From contig NC_018012.1 of NCBI RefSeq assembly GCF_000227745.2, positions 4,444,501-4,508,500 on the forward strand: DNA of 64,000 bases. The letters are read 5' to 3'. Below are positions 42,809 to 51,453 of this stretch, piece after piece. The notes under the pieces were generated by a model. The model saw only the letters and a list, made by a program, of their open reading frames with translations, was not told the DNA's origin and ran no database searches. The stretch comes from Thiocystis violascens DSM 198 (GTDB taxonomy: Bacteria > Pseudomonadota > Gammaproteobacteria > Chromatiales > Chromatiaceae). Both the position numbers and the translations under genes were made by a program. Every line of letters begins with the position of its first letter. Position 1 is the stretch's first letter.

Positions 42809-43899
42809 GCCCATCCGTGAAGGTCATGATCGTGGACGATTCGGCGACCGTGCGACAGGTGCTCTCCAGCCTCCTGGACGCGGAGCCGGACATCGAGGTC
42901 ATCGGCACCGCCGCCGATCCGCTATTTGCCCTGGAGAAAATGAACCGCAACTGGCCGGATGTCATCGTGCTGGACGTGGAGATGCCCCGCATGGACGGCA
43001 TTACCTTCATGAAGAAGCTGATGGCCGAGCGCCCGACGCCGGTGGTGATCTGTTCCTCCCTGACGGAATCGGGGGCGCAGACGACCGTTCAGGCGCTGGC
43101 GGCGGGGGCCATGGACATCATTACCAAACCGCACGTGGGACTGAGAGACTTTCTCACCGGCGCAGGCAAGGAGGTGGCGGCGGCGGTGCGGGCCGCCGCG
43201 AAGGCCAACCTGAAACGCCTGCCACCGATGGTGGCCGCCCCTCCCAAGCATTCCGCCGATGTGGTGCTCGCCGCTCCGGTTCAGGCCATGCACCAGACGA
43301 CCGAGAAAGTCGTCGCGCTCGGAACCTCGACCGGCGGTACCCAGGCGCTGGAAATGTTGCTGACCAGTCTCCCCCGCACCGCGCCCGGCCTGGTCGTGGT
43401 CCAGCACATGCCCGAGAAGTTCACCGCCGCCTTCGCGCAACGTCTAACCAATCTGTGCGAAATCGAGGTACGCGAGGCGAGGCAGGGTGATCGGGTGTTG
43501 CCCGGCCGCGCCCTCATCGCCCCCGGGGGGCGTCATCTGCTGCTTCAGCGCAACGGCGCCCAATATCAGGTGGACGTGGTGGACGGCCCACCCGTGAGTC
43601 GCCATCGACCTTCCGTGAATGTCCTGTTTCGCTCCGCCGCCCGCAGCGCCGGCCGCAACGCCATGGGGATCATCATGACCGGCATGGGCGACGATGGGGC
43701 GTGCGGACTCAAGGAAATGCACGACGCGGGCGCCTGGACCGTCGCCCAGGATGAGGCCACCTGCGTGGTGTATGGCATGCCCAGGGAGGCGGTGAAATTG
43801 GGCGGCGTGGACCGCTCACTGCCGTTGCAGGAACTCGCCGGGGCCATTCTGGCGTTCGCCAACGGCCCGCGATCACGGCCGGGAGAGCCGAGCGTATGA
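42805..43899 (+). CDS. cheB: Chemotaxis methylesterase CheB
   Basis: A 364-residue CheB: receiver domain 1-125 with phospho-acceptor Asp57 ([13 protein letters not shown]), then a linker and the methylesterase domain from about 165. The catalytic triad is Ser175 in [10 protein letters not shown], His201 in VVQHMPEKF and Asp296 in [12 protein letters not shown]. It removes methyl groups from receptors and opposes CheR. Starts in an ATGA overlap with cheD and ends in an ATGA overlap with the GGDEF-EAL gene. Confidence 0.96.
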   Translation: MSPSVKVMIVDDSATVRQVLSSLLDAEPDIEVIGTAADPLFALEKMNRNWPDVIVLDVEMPRMDGITFMKKLMAERPTPVVICSSLTESGAQTTVQALAAGAMDIITKPHVGLRDFLTGAGKEVAAAVRAAAKANLKRLPPMVAAPPKHSADVVLAAPVQAMHQTTEKVVALGTSTGGTQALEMLLTSLPRTAPGLVVVQHMPEKFTAAFAQRLTNLCEIEVREARQGDRVLPGRALIAPGGRHLLLQRNGAQYQVDVVDGPPVSRHRPSVNVLFRSAARSAGRNAMGIIMTGMGDDGACGLKEMHDAGAWTVAQDEATCVVYGMPREAVKLGGVDRSLPLQELAGAILAFANGPRSRPGEPSV

Positions 43900-45731
43900 G
43901 GCATCGTGGCCACTGGAGATCCCGTTCGGCAATGTCCTTTTTGCATTGTCTCCTGCGCCGTGACGTAGACGTAGCGGACCAGGCAGACGCCGAACAGACG
44001 TTGTTCAGTGGATCGGAAGATTGCCGGCAGCTGATCGAAAACGCCCCCGAAGGCATCCTGATCATGGACGCCAACGGTCGCTTTCTCTACGTCAACCGGC
44101 ACCTGGCGCTCATGGTGGGCTATCCGGCCAATGACTTGATGGGCCGGGTGTTGGGAGATCTGATCCCCGATCGCCAGCAACGCGACGAATTGTGCCAGTT
44201 TCTCAAGAACCTGCCCCAACGGCTCGATCCCGCCACGGAACAGTGTTTATCGACGCTGTTGCGGCGGCGAGATGGCACGGAGTTTACCGCGGACATTCGA
44301 TTGAACTGGCTGGACAGCGGCGGAAAACCCAGGATCACGGCCTTCGTGCGCGATCTGACGGGTCACCAGCAACAGGCATACCTGCTGCGGACGATGGCGA
44401 CCTACGATGACTTGACCGGGCTGCCCAACCGCATGCAGTTGCCGGAACTCCTGGCCGCCACCTTGTCGGCGTCCGGTGGCGTAAGCGTTGGCGCCGCCTT
44501 GTTGCTGATGGATCTGGACCACTTTCGGCAAGTCAATGACAGTCTGGGCCACGAGTTCGGCGATCTGCTCCTGATGGCCGTGTGCGCTCGGCTGGTCGAA
44601 TGTCTTCCGCCCGGCACGCCCCTAGTGCGCTTTAGCGGCGACGAACTCGTGGCCCTGTTGGAAAACGTGGACCGCGATCAGGTCATTCGGGTGGCCGAGG
44701 ACGTTCGCACGGCACTGGACACGCCGATTCTCATCAACGACTGGGAGTATCGCCAGAGCGTGAGTCTGGGGATCGCCCTCATCCCCTTGGATGGCCAGGA
44801 GTTAAGCCCGTTGGTCCGCAAGGCCGACTTGGCGCTGGGTTGCGCGAAGGCGGCGGGGCGCAATACCTATGAGTTCTACGATGGCCCGGTGGCGGAAAGG
44901 GCGCTGCGCCGCCATCAACTCCATGGCCTGCTGCGTCAGGCGCTGGAGCGGCGGGAATTTCACCTCCATTATCAGCCGCGTGTGGATCTGCTCAGCGGAC
45001 GTATCTCCGGCTGGGAGGCGCTGCTGCGCTGGAACAGTCCCGAGGAGGGGGCGATCGGCCCGGCGGAGTTCATCCCGGTGGCGGAGGAATCGGGGCTCAT
45101 CCTGGGCATCGGCGACTGGGTTCTGCATCACGCCTTGGCGCAACACGCCCACTGGCAAGCCCTGGGGCTTGCGCCAGGCATCATGGCGATCAATGTGTCT
45201 CCCCGTCAGCTTCGCCTTCCGGATTTCACTCAACGCATCGCCGCGGCGCTGGCCCTGAACCGCCTTCAGCCTGGACAACTGGAGATCGAGATTACCGAAA
45301 CCGCCTTGATGGAGGACGTCTCCCATGCAACCCTGCGACTGAACGAACTCAGTCGCCTGGGCGTCAAGCTGGCGGTGGACGATTTTGGCACGGGCTATTC
45401 CTCCTTGGGCTACTTGCGCACCTTTCCCCTCGATCGGCTCAAGATCGATCGTTCCTTCGTGACGCCGCTGGGTAGCGATGCGCATGACGAAGCGATCGCG
45501 CACGCCATCATCGTGCTGGCTCACTCCCTGGACCTGACCGTGGTGGCCGAAGGGGTGGAGACCGAGGCCCAGCTGCGCTATCTGCTGTCGAATCAGTGCG
45601 AAGAGATTCAAGGCTTCTTGTTCAGCCGCCCGCTGCCGGCCGGGGAATGCGAGCGACTGCTGCGCGAGGATCGACGCTTGGCGGTCGATGACAGGGTGTC
45701 GACTGGATCGGTCGCGGTTGGTCGTGATTGA
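43896..45731 (+). CDS. PAS-GGDEF-EAL c-di-GMP signalling protein
   Basis: A 611-residue protein closing the chemosensory operon. A PAS domain is at about 40-160 ([22 protein letters not shown]), GGDEF at about 170-330, EAL at about 345-590. The cyclase active site reads SGDEL instead of GGDEF and no RxxD inhibitory site precedes it, so cyclase activity is doubtful. The EAL domain keeps EALLRW, the [10 protein letters not shown] loop and KIDRSFV, as expected of an active c-di-GMP phosphodiesterase. Translationally coupled to cheB, it links the chemosensory output to c-di-GMP turnover. Confidence 0.94.
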   Translation: MRHRGHWRSRSAMSFLHCLLRRDVDVADQADAEQTLFSGSEDCRQLIENAPEGILIMDANGRFLYVNRHLALMVGYPANDLMGRVLGDLIPDRQQRDELCQFLKNLPQRLDPATEQCLSTLLRRRDGTEFTADIRLNWLDSGGKPRITAFVRDLTGHQQQAYLLRTMATYDDLTGLPNRMQLPELLAATLSASGGVSVGAALLLMDLDHFRQVNDSLGHEFGDLLLMAVCARLVECLPPGTPLVRFSGDELVALLENVDRDQVIRVAEDVRTALDTPILINDWEYRQSVSLGIALIPLDGQELSPLVRKADLALGCAKAAGRNTYEFYDGPVAERALRRHQLHGLLRQALERREFHLHYQPRVDLLSGRISGWEALLRWNSPEEGAIGPAEFIPVAEESGLILGIGDWVLHHALAQHAHWQALGLAPGIMAINVSPRQLRLPDFTQRIAAALALNRLQPGQLEIEITETALMEDVSHATLRLNELSRLGVKLAVDDFGTGYSSLGYLRTFPLDRLKIDRSFVTPLGSDAHDEAIAHAIIVLAHSLDLTVVAEGVETEAQLRYLLSNQCEEIQGFLFSRPLPAGECERLLREDRRLAVDDRVSTGSVAVGRD

Positions 45732-45763
45732 GATCCGCTGGGTTTATCGTCTTCCAAGGGCCG

Positions 45764-45872
45764 CCACCTCGTCGGCAGGATTCGCGATGTCCAGCGCGGC
45801 GAACCGCCCCGCCCTGAGCAATGCCGTCTGTTCCTGGGGCCAGGTGAAAAAATCGGTGTTCTAGCCTGTCAT
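45764..45872 (-). pseudogene. Decayed 5' fragment of a DUF29 gene
   Basis: Bases 45764-45948 are clearly homologous to 26203-26386, the start and leader of the intact DUF29 gene. Here the reading frame begins at 45872 as ATG ACA GGC then TAG, where the intact gene has TAC (Tyr4). Only about 35 codons remain before homology stops at 45764. It is a nonfunctional remnant left by a duplication or by loss of a former DUF29 locus. Confidence 0.85.
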
Positions 45873-45970
45873 TTTCGATACCCTGCCTCGCATACCTGCG
45901 GCCCGGCCGATTCATACAAGGCTTGCCGACGTTCCCCGAAAAGTCAGGACTGGCCATGCCAACCGCTGAC

Positions 45971-45991
45971 TGACAACTGACAACCGACAAC
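45971..45991 (+). repeat. Three TGACAAC-type heptamers upstream of pmbA
   Basis: Two TGACAAC units and one CGACAAC unit in tandem, ending 7 bases before the pmbA start at 45999. The unit is a variant of the CTGACCA heptamer that forms the large array before rng, and a single copy also precedes tldD. Confidence 0.8.
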
Positions 45992-45998
45992 TGCCCCT

Positions 45999-47348
45999 AT
46001 GCCCATTACCCCAACCGAAGACACCGCCGAGCGCATGGCGCGCCTGCAAACCATCATCGAAGATCTGCTGAAGGAGGCCAAACGCGAGGGCGCGAGCGCC
46101 GCCGAGGCATCGGTCGGCAGCAGCGCGGGCCTGGAGGTCGCGGTGCGGCTCGGCGAGGTCGAGACGGTGGAGCATACCCGGGATAACGGGTTGGGCATCA
46201 CTGTCTATTTCGGCCATCGCAAGGGCTCGTCCAGTACCTCGGATCTCAGCCCCGGCGCGGTGCGCGATGCCGTCAAGGCCGCCTGCGCCATCGCCACGCA
46301 CACCCAGGAAGATCGCTGCGCCCATCTCGCCGAACCCGAGCTGATGGCGACCGATTTCCCTGAACTGGATCTCTATCATCCCTGGTCGATCGAGGTCGAG
46401 GAGGCCATCGCGCTGGCGGTGGCCTGCGAGGACGCCGCCCGCGATTACGATCCGCGGATCGTCAATTCGGAGGGCGCCAGTCTCTCGACCCAGTTCGGCA
46501 TCCATGTCGCCGGCAACACGCAGGGTTTCATGGGCGGCTATCCGACCACCCGTCACAGTCTCGACTGTGCCGTGATCGGTCAGGAAGGCGACCTGATGCA
46601 GCGCGATTCCTGGTGGACCACCGCGCGCTCGGCGCTGGATCTTGAGCCGGCGCGCCAAGTGGGCGAACGGGCCGCCGAACGGACCGTCGCGCGACTCGGC
46701 GCCCGGCGTCTCGGCACCCAGGAGTCGCCGGTGTTGTTTCGCGCCGATGTCGCGACCGGACTGCTGCGCAGCCTGATGTCGGCGATCAGCGGGGGCAGTA
46801 TCTACCGCCGTTCCAGTTTCCTGCTCGATCATCTGGGCGAGCGTATCTTCCCCGAGTTCGTCCGCATTCATGAAGAACCCCACCTGCCGCGCGGACTCGC
46901 CAGCGCGCCCTTCGACGGCGATTGCGTGGCGACCCGCGCCAAGGATCTGGTCAGCGGCGGCGTGCTGCAAACCTATCTGTTGAGCGTCTATTCCGGCTGC
47001 CGGCTCGGTTTGCCGACCACCGGCAATGCTGGCGGGGTGCGCAATCTGCGTATCGAGATGGGCGACAAGGACCGCGCGGCCATGCTGCGCGAGCTGGGAA
47101 CCGGACTCATGGTCACCGAGTTGATGGGCCATGGCGTCAACGCGGTGACTGGCGACTACTCGCGCGGCGCGTCCGGGTTCTGGGTCGAGAACGGCGAGAT
47201 CCAGTATCCGGTGGAAGAGATCACCATCGCCGGCAATCTCAAGAAGATGTTCGCCGGACTGGTCGCGGTCGGCAACGATTGCGATTTTCCCGGCAGTACG
47301 CGCACTGGCTCCTGGCTGATCGATCGCATGACCATCGCCGGGGAGTAA
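45999..47348 (+). CDS. pmbA: Metalloprotease PmbA/TldE
   Basis: A 449-residue PmbA, the partner of TldD in the heterodimeric peptidase; E. coli PmbA has 450 residues. Characteristic segments are DNGLGITVYFGHRKGSSST near 60, NSEGASLSTQFGIHVAGNTQGF, RRSSFLLDHLGERIF, and the C-terminal MGHGVNAVTGDYSRGASGFWVENG. PmbA lacks the zinc motif that TldD carries and this protein fits that. The yjgA gene often found beside pmbA is absent here; the neighbour upstream is the dead DUF29 fragment. Confidence 0.95.
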   Translation: MPITPTEDTAERMARLQTIIEDLLKEAKREGASAAEASVGSSAGLEVAVRLGEVETVEHTRDNGLGITVYFGHRKGSSSTSDLSPGAVRDAVKAACAIATHTQEDRCAHLAEPELMATDFPELDLYHPWSIEVEEAIALAVACEDAARDYDPRIVNSEGASLSTQFGIHVAGNTQGFMGGYPTTRHSLDCAVIGQEGDLMQRDSWWTTARSALDLEPARQVGERAAERTVARLGARRLGTQESPVLFRADVATGLLRSLMSAISGGSIYRRSSFLLDHLGERIFPEFVRIHEEPHLPRGLASAPFDGDCVATRAKDLVSGGVLQTYLLSVYSGCRLGLPTTGNAGGVRNLRIEMGDKDRAAMLRELGTGLMVTELMGHGVNAVTGDYSRGASGFWVENGEIQYPVEEITIAGNLKKMFAGLVAVGNDCDFPGSTRTGSWLIDRMTIAGE

Positions 47349-47417
47349 TGATCGGCTTGCCGAGTTGGTCATTGAAACGGGTCGGCCATTAAGGCGATTT
47401 CCGTGAAGGATCCTCCC

Positions 47418-47497
47418 GTAGGAGCCCGCTTGCGGGCGACGTGATCCGCCAAGACGCCTTCCATGCGTGCCTCCGTCGCCCGCAAGCGGGCTCCTAC
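47418..47497. repeat. Paired REP-like inverted repeat
   Basis: Two 23-base arms, 47418-47440 and 47475-47497, are exact inverted complements separated by 34 bases. Each arm contains its own GCCCGC-TT-GCGGGC hairpin within GTAGGAGCCCGCTTGCGG. A third copy is at 51055-51077. The remainder of the 343-base pmbA-oxidoreductase gap shows no gene; it should include the promoter of the oxidoreductase operon. Confidence 0.9.
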
Positions 47498-47691
47498 GAG
47501 GTTTGACGCTTGGTCAAGTCATTTCCGGATAGATCCCGTGGGATCCGATCAAGCGGATCCGCGACATCCACGTATCCGTATTTCCCCCTTGTGGTGTCGA
47601 TGCCTGGCGCCAATATTTGGACCAACCATGGACATGCCCCCGGCGTTTCGGGAATGGCGGTCGACGGATCAATCGCGAGGAAAAAAGAACG

Positions 47692-48984
47692 ATGTCAGTG
47701 GAAACCATTGGGGTGGTCGGTGGCGGGATTGGCGGGCTCGGGGCGGCCTGGCTGTTGGATCGACGTTATGCGGTGACGCTGCTGGAGCGCAACGAGTACG
47801 TGGGCGGACACACCCACACGGTGGATGTCGGCGACGCCCGCGCGCCGGCTCCGGTGGATACCGGATTCATGGTCTTCAACCGGCGCAATTATCCCTTGCT
47901 CTGCGGTCTGTTCGCGCATCTCGGGGTCGCGACCTATCCGACCGATATGTCCTTTGCGGCCAGTCTGGACGGCGGACGGATCGAGTATGCCGGGTCGAAC
48001 GTCAATACGTTGTTCGGTCAGCGGCGCAATCTCCTGAACCTCGGCTTTCTGCGGATGCTCACCGAGATCCCGCGCTTCAATGCCGCCGCCAAGGCATTCA
48101 TCGATGCCAACCCTGGCGCGACCCTGACCCTGGGCGAGTTTCTGGCGCGCGGACGCTACTCCGAGCGCTTCGCCAACCATTATCTGCTGCCGATGGCGGC
48201 GGCGATCTGGTCCTGCCCCACGCAGGATATGCGGGCCTTTCCCTTTCTGTCCTTCGCGCGTTTCTTCGCCAATCATGGCCTGCTGGATCTCGCGAATCGT
48301 CCGGAGTGGGAGACGGTGAGCGGCGGTAGCCGAACCTATGTGGACAAAATCCTTTCGCAATTCAAAGGTCAGTGTCGGACGAACGCCGAGGCGCGACGGG
48401 TACGACGGCTGGATCGGGGCGTGGAGGTGGAGACGGTCGCGGGCGAGCGGCTGACCTTCGACGCGGTGGTTCTGGGCTGTCATGCCGACGAAGCGCTGGC
48501 GCTGATCGAATCGCCGACCGAAATGGAGCGCGAGCTGCTGGGCTGCTTCGCGTATCGCGGCAACAAGGTTTATCTGCATACGGATACCAAACTCATGCCG
48601 CGCTGTCGGCGGGTCTGGTCCTCCTGGAATTATCTCCAGCAGCCGGGCGAGGATCCGACCCGTCCGGTGACGGTGACCTATTGGATGAACAGCCTTCAGG
48701 CGCTGCCGGCGGGGCGCGACATTTTTGTCAGCCTGAATCCGCTGGAGGCGCCGCGCGCGGAGAGCGTGATCGCCGAGTTCGACTACGATCATCCGATGTT
48801 CGATCCGAACGCGCTCGCGGCCCAGCGGCGGATGGGCGAGATTCAGGGGCGCGATCGTCTGTGGTTCAGCGGCGCCTGGATGGGCTATGGGTTTCACGAG
48901 GACGGTTTGCGCGCGGCGGTCGAGGTGGCGGCTGGTCTGGGGGTGGAGCCGCCCTGGGAGAACAGCGGAGCGGCCAGCGCATGA
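47692..48984 (+). CDS. FAD-dependent amine-oxidase-like oxidoreductase
   Basis: A 430-residue flavoprotein. The dinucleotide-binding motif VVGGGIGGLGAAWLLDRRY is at residues 8-26 with the following acidic LLERNEYVGGHTHTVD, and the C-terminal FAD segment is DRLWFSGAWMGYGFHEDGLRAAVEVA. This family regularly sits with DUF1365 and a cyclopropane-fatty-acid-synthase-like methyltransferase, as here, and is thought to modify fatty acyl chains. The ATG at 47692 opens on the nucleotide-binding motif with a GAGGAAAA ribosome site. The stop overlaps the DUF1365 start by 4 bases. Confidence 0.92.
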   Translation: MSVETIGVVGGGIGGLGAAWLLDRRYAVTLLERNEYVGGHTHTVDVGDARAPAPVDTGFMVFNRRNYPLLCGLFAHLGVATYPTDMSFAASLDGGRIEYAGSNVNTLFGQRRNLLNLGFLRMLTEIPRFNAAAKAFIDANPGATLTLGEFLARGRYSERFANHYLLPMAAAIWSCPTQDMRAFPFLSFARFFANHGLLDLANRPEWETVSGGSRTYVDKILSQFKGQCRTNAEARRVRRLDRGVEVETVAGERLTFDAVVLGCHADEALALIESPTEMERELLGCFAYRGNKVYLHTDTKLMPRCRRVWSSWNYLQQPGEDPTRPVTVTYWMNSLQALPAGRDIFVSLNPLEAPRAESVIAEFDYDHPMFDPNALAAQRRMGEIQGRDRLWFSGAWMGYGFHEDGLRAAVEVAAGLGVEPPWENSGAASA

Positions 48985-49748
48985 CCCAACCCGCCGCGCA
49001 ACTCCTATTCGGCGACGTCATGCACCGCCGACTCTTCCCGGTCCGCTATCGCTTCGTCTACCGCGTTTTCAGCCTGCTGGTCGATGTCGAGCGGGTTGGC
49101 GAGGCGGCGGCTGGCTCCCGCTGGTTCTCGCACAACCGTTTCAATCTCTTCTCCTTTTACGATGTCGATCACGGGCCGCGTACCGGCGAGCCGCTCAAGC
49201 CCTGGCTCCTGGACCGTCTGCGCCAGCGCGGCCACCACTTCGACATCGGGCGGGTCGAGCTTCAGTGTTTCCCTCGGGTACTCGGGCACGTCTTCAATCC
49301 GATGAGCACCTGGACCTGCTTCAATCCGGCGGGCGAGCCGGTCGCCGTGCTCTGCGAGGTCAGCAACACCTTCGGCGAGTCGCATGGCTATCTGCTGCAC
49401 CAGGACGGCGCCGCCATGACCTGGCCGATTCGCGACGCCCACGCCAAGCAGTTTTATGTGTCCCCGTTCATCGACATGAACGCCGACTACCATTTTCGTT
49501 TTTCCCGCCATCAGGGCCGGCATGACATCGTCATCCGCGAGTATCAGGACGACGCGCTCATGCTGGTGGCCGTGCAACGCGGAACGGAGCGCGAATTTTC
49601 CGATGCGAGCCTGCTGCGGGCCGCGTTTGCCTATCCGTTGCTGACCCTCAAAGTCGTGATCCTGATTCACTGGCATGCCTTGAGGATCTGGCTCGGTGGC
49701 GGGACGTATTACCCGAAACCGGAACCACCGAGAGAGGAGATAAGCTGA
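48981..49748 (+). CDS. DUF1365 family protein
   Basis: A 255-residue protein of DUF1365. The conserved blocks are GDVMHRRLFPVRYRFVYRVF, HNRFNLFSFYDVDHGPRTG, LQCFPRVLGHVFNPMSTWTC and KQFYVSPFIDMNADYHFRF. One hydrophobic segment near the C-terminus (FAYPLLTLKVVILIHWHALRI) may anchor it. The function is not established; the constant association with the flanking oxidoreductase and methyltransferase implies a role in modified fatty acid formation. Overlaps the oxidoreductase by 4 bases and the methyltransferase by 1 base. Confidence 0.92.
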   Translation: MTQPAAQLLFGDVMHRRLFPVRYRFVYRVFSLLVDVERVGEAAAGSRWFSHNRFNLFSFYDVDHGPRTGEPLKPWLLDRLRQRGHHFDIGRVELQCFPRVLGHVFNPMSTWTCFNPAGEPVAVLCEVSNTFGESHGYLLHQDGAAMTWPIRDAHAKQFYVSPFIDMNADYHFRFSRHQGRHDIVIREYQDDALMLVAVQRGTEREFSDASLLRAAFAYPLLTLKVVILIHWHALRIWLGGGTYYPKPEPPREEIS

Positions 49749-50992
49749 TGTCCGCGGAAGAAATTCTGGAAAGTCCCGCGCCAGGCGGATTGAGTCTGGC
49801 CGCCCGGCTGTTTGGCGGCTTCTGTGGTCGCATCGCCTTCGGTCAACTGATGGTGCGTTTTCCGGACGGCACCGCCACGCTCTATCGCGGACGCTTCGAG
49901 GGCGGCGCGGGCGTGCTGGATCTCAAACGCCCCTGGATGCTGGTTTTGCGCCTCTTGACGCGCGGCGAGTTGGGGTTTGGCGAATCCTATGTGGAGGGCC
50001 ACTGGGACACGCCGGATCTGCCCGCGCTGCTCGAAGTCCTCTTGAATAACGAGGAGCACATGCAGTCCGGTTGGCGCGGCATGCGGTGGTCGCGCGCCCT
50101 GGATCGTCTGGTCCATCGCAAGCGCCACAATCATCGACGCAATAGCCGGCGCAACATCGCCCGCCATTACGACCTGGGGAACGACTTCTATCGGCGCTGG
50201 CTCGACGCAAGCATGACCTATTCCTCCGCCCTGTTCGAGGATGCCGGGAGCGAGTCGCTCGAAGCGGCCCAGCAGCGCAAGTACGAGCGTCTGCTCGCGG
50301 CGCTGGGGGCCAAATCCGGTGACCGCATCCTGGAGATTGGCTGTGGCTGGGGCGGCTTTGCCGAGGTCGCCGCCCGACGCGGCATGCAGGTGACGGGCGT
50401 GACACTCTCGCGCGAGCAACTCGACTACGGGCGCCAGCGCATGGCGGCGGCGGGTCTGACGGATTGGGTCGAACTGCGCCTACAGGATTATCGCGATATC
50501 CATGGCCAATTCGATCATGCCGTCTCCATCGAAATGATGGAGGCGGTCGGCGAAGCCTACTGGCCGACCTACTATCAGACCTTGCGGCGACTGGTGCGAC
50601 CGGGCGGGCGGATCGCGCTCCAGGTCATCACCATCAGCGACGATATCTTTCCGATCTATCGAAGCACGCCGGATTTCGTCCAGATTTATATCTTTCCGGG
50701 CGGCATGCTGCCGTCGCCGCAACACATGGTCCAACTCGCCGCGGACGCTGGATTGATCACCCAGGAAACCTGTTGGTATGGCGACGACTACGCCGAGACC
50801 CTGCGTCGCTGGCGCGCGCGTTTCCACGAGGTCTCCGGGGACATCGACGCGCTGGGCTATGACGCCCGCTTCCGGCGTCTGTGGGATTACTACCTCGCCT
50901 ATTGCGAGACTGGCTTTAAAACCGGGGCCATCGATTTGCTCCAGACGGTTCTGGAGGTTCCCACGGAGGATCGGGCCAGCGTCAACGCCTGA
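49748..50992 (+). CDS. Cyclopropane-fatty-acyl-phospholipid synthase-like methyltransferase
   Basis: A 414-residue SAM-dependent methyltransferase that adds a methylene or methyl group across unsaturated acyl chains of phospholipids. An N-terminal domain with ELGFGESYVEGHWDTPDL precedes the SAM fold: YDLGNDFYRRWLDASMTYSSALF, then DRILEIGCGWGGFAEVAARRG and VTLSREQLDYGRQR. The EMMEAVGEAYWPTYYQTLRR segment and FPGGMLPS near the end are CFA-synthase hallmarks. E. coli Cfa has 382 residues. Third gene of the lipid operon. Confidence 0.93.
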   Translation: MSAEEILESPAPGGLSLAARLFGGFCGRIAFGQLMVRFPDGTATLYRGRFEGGAGVLDLKRPWMLVLRLLTRGELGFGESYVEGHWDTPDLPALLEVLLNNEEHMQSGWRGMRWSRALDRLVHRKRHNHRRNSRRNIARHYDLGNDFYRRWLDASMTYSSALFEDAGSESLEAAQQRKYERLLAALGAKSGDRILEIGCGWGGFAEVAARRGMQVTGVTLSREQLDYGRQRMAAAGLTDWVELRLQDYRDIHGQFDHAVSIEMMEAVGEAYWPTYYQTLRRLVRPGGRIALQVITISDDIFPIYRSTPDFVQIYIFPGGMLPSPQHMVQLAADAGLITQETCWYGDDYAETLRRWRARFHEVSGDIDALGYDARFRRLWDYYLAYCETGFKTGAIDLLQTVLEVPTEDRASVNA

Positions 50993-51054
50993 ATCATCGA
51001 TCCGTTCGCGGTGAAGGTGATTTCCGGATATGAGTTTACCAAGCGTCAACGCTT

Positions 51055-51077
51055 GTAGGAGCCCGCTTGCGGGCGAC
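51055..51077 (+). repeat. Single REP-like repeat copy
   Basis: An exact third copy of the 23-base arm found at 47418-47440. The flank before it (TTTCCGGATATGAGTTTACC) resembles the flank outside the other pair, so the repeated unit is longer than the palindrome. It lies in the 461-base gap between the lipid operon and the decarboxylase. Confidence 0.85.
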
Positions 51078-51301
51078 GACGCGCCCATCGCGCAGTTGCC
51101 AGTTGTTTTCCATGGTCTGTTTGGCGCTGTCCGTGATCTCCGGCGCGACCTGGGTGTTGCTCAAGGAGAGGGTGACGAGCCAGCCGTCGTGGAGCGGTCG
51201 CCACAAGGCAAAGAGTTCGGCGCGTCCGTCGAAGACGGGCTCACGCCAGCTTTGGGCGCATCGAATGCGTGGAGGCCGGAACTCACGCGCCTCGGAATCT
51301 C
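51078..51301 (-). pseudogene. Possible gene remnant of unknown family
   Basis: On the minus strand about 74 codons stay open and look protein-like, for example REPVFDGRAELFALWRPLH and DGWLVTLSLSNTQVAPEITD. There is no start codon with a ribosome site; an in-frame stop precedes the fragment near 51302 and it runs into the REP-like repeat at the other end. I do not recognise the family. It could be a coding relic cut by the repeat, or chance. Confidence 0.3.
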
Positions 51302-51308
51302 CTTATCG

Positions 51309-51335
51309 ATTCCACCAATTCCACCAATTCCACCA
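51309..51335 (+). repeat. Three tandem copies of a 9-base unit
   Basis: ATTCCACCA repeated three times without interruption, in the leader of the decarboxylase. It can be read as part of an upstream extension of that gene (FHQFHQFHQ), which I reject as coding. Confidence 0.85.
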
Positions 51336-51453
51336 ATGGGTTTCCAGATATCAGTCAACAGATCGGTGCTGGCATGCGCTCGATCCATTCCAGATGGTGA
51401 TGACCAAGGTTACCATCACGCTCATCCATATCACGACACCCTCTTTACCGCCC

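Noticed and set aside
51067-51453. N-terminal extension of the PLP decarboxylase
   Set aside because: It would cover part of a REP-like repeat and the 9-base tandem repeat; homologous enzymes start near the ATG at 51454.
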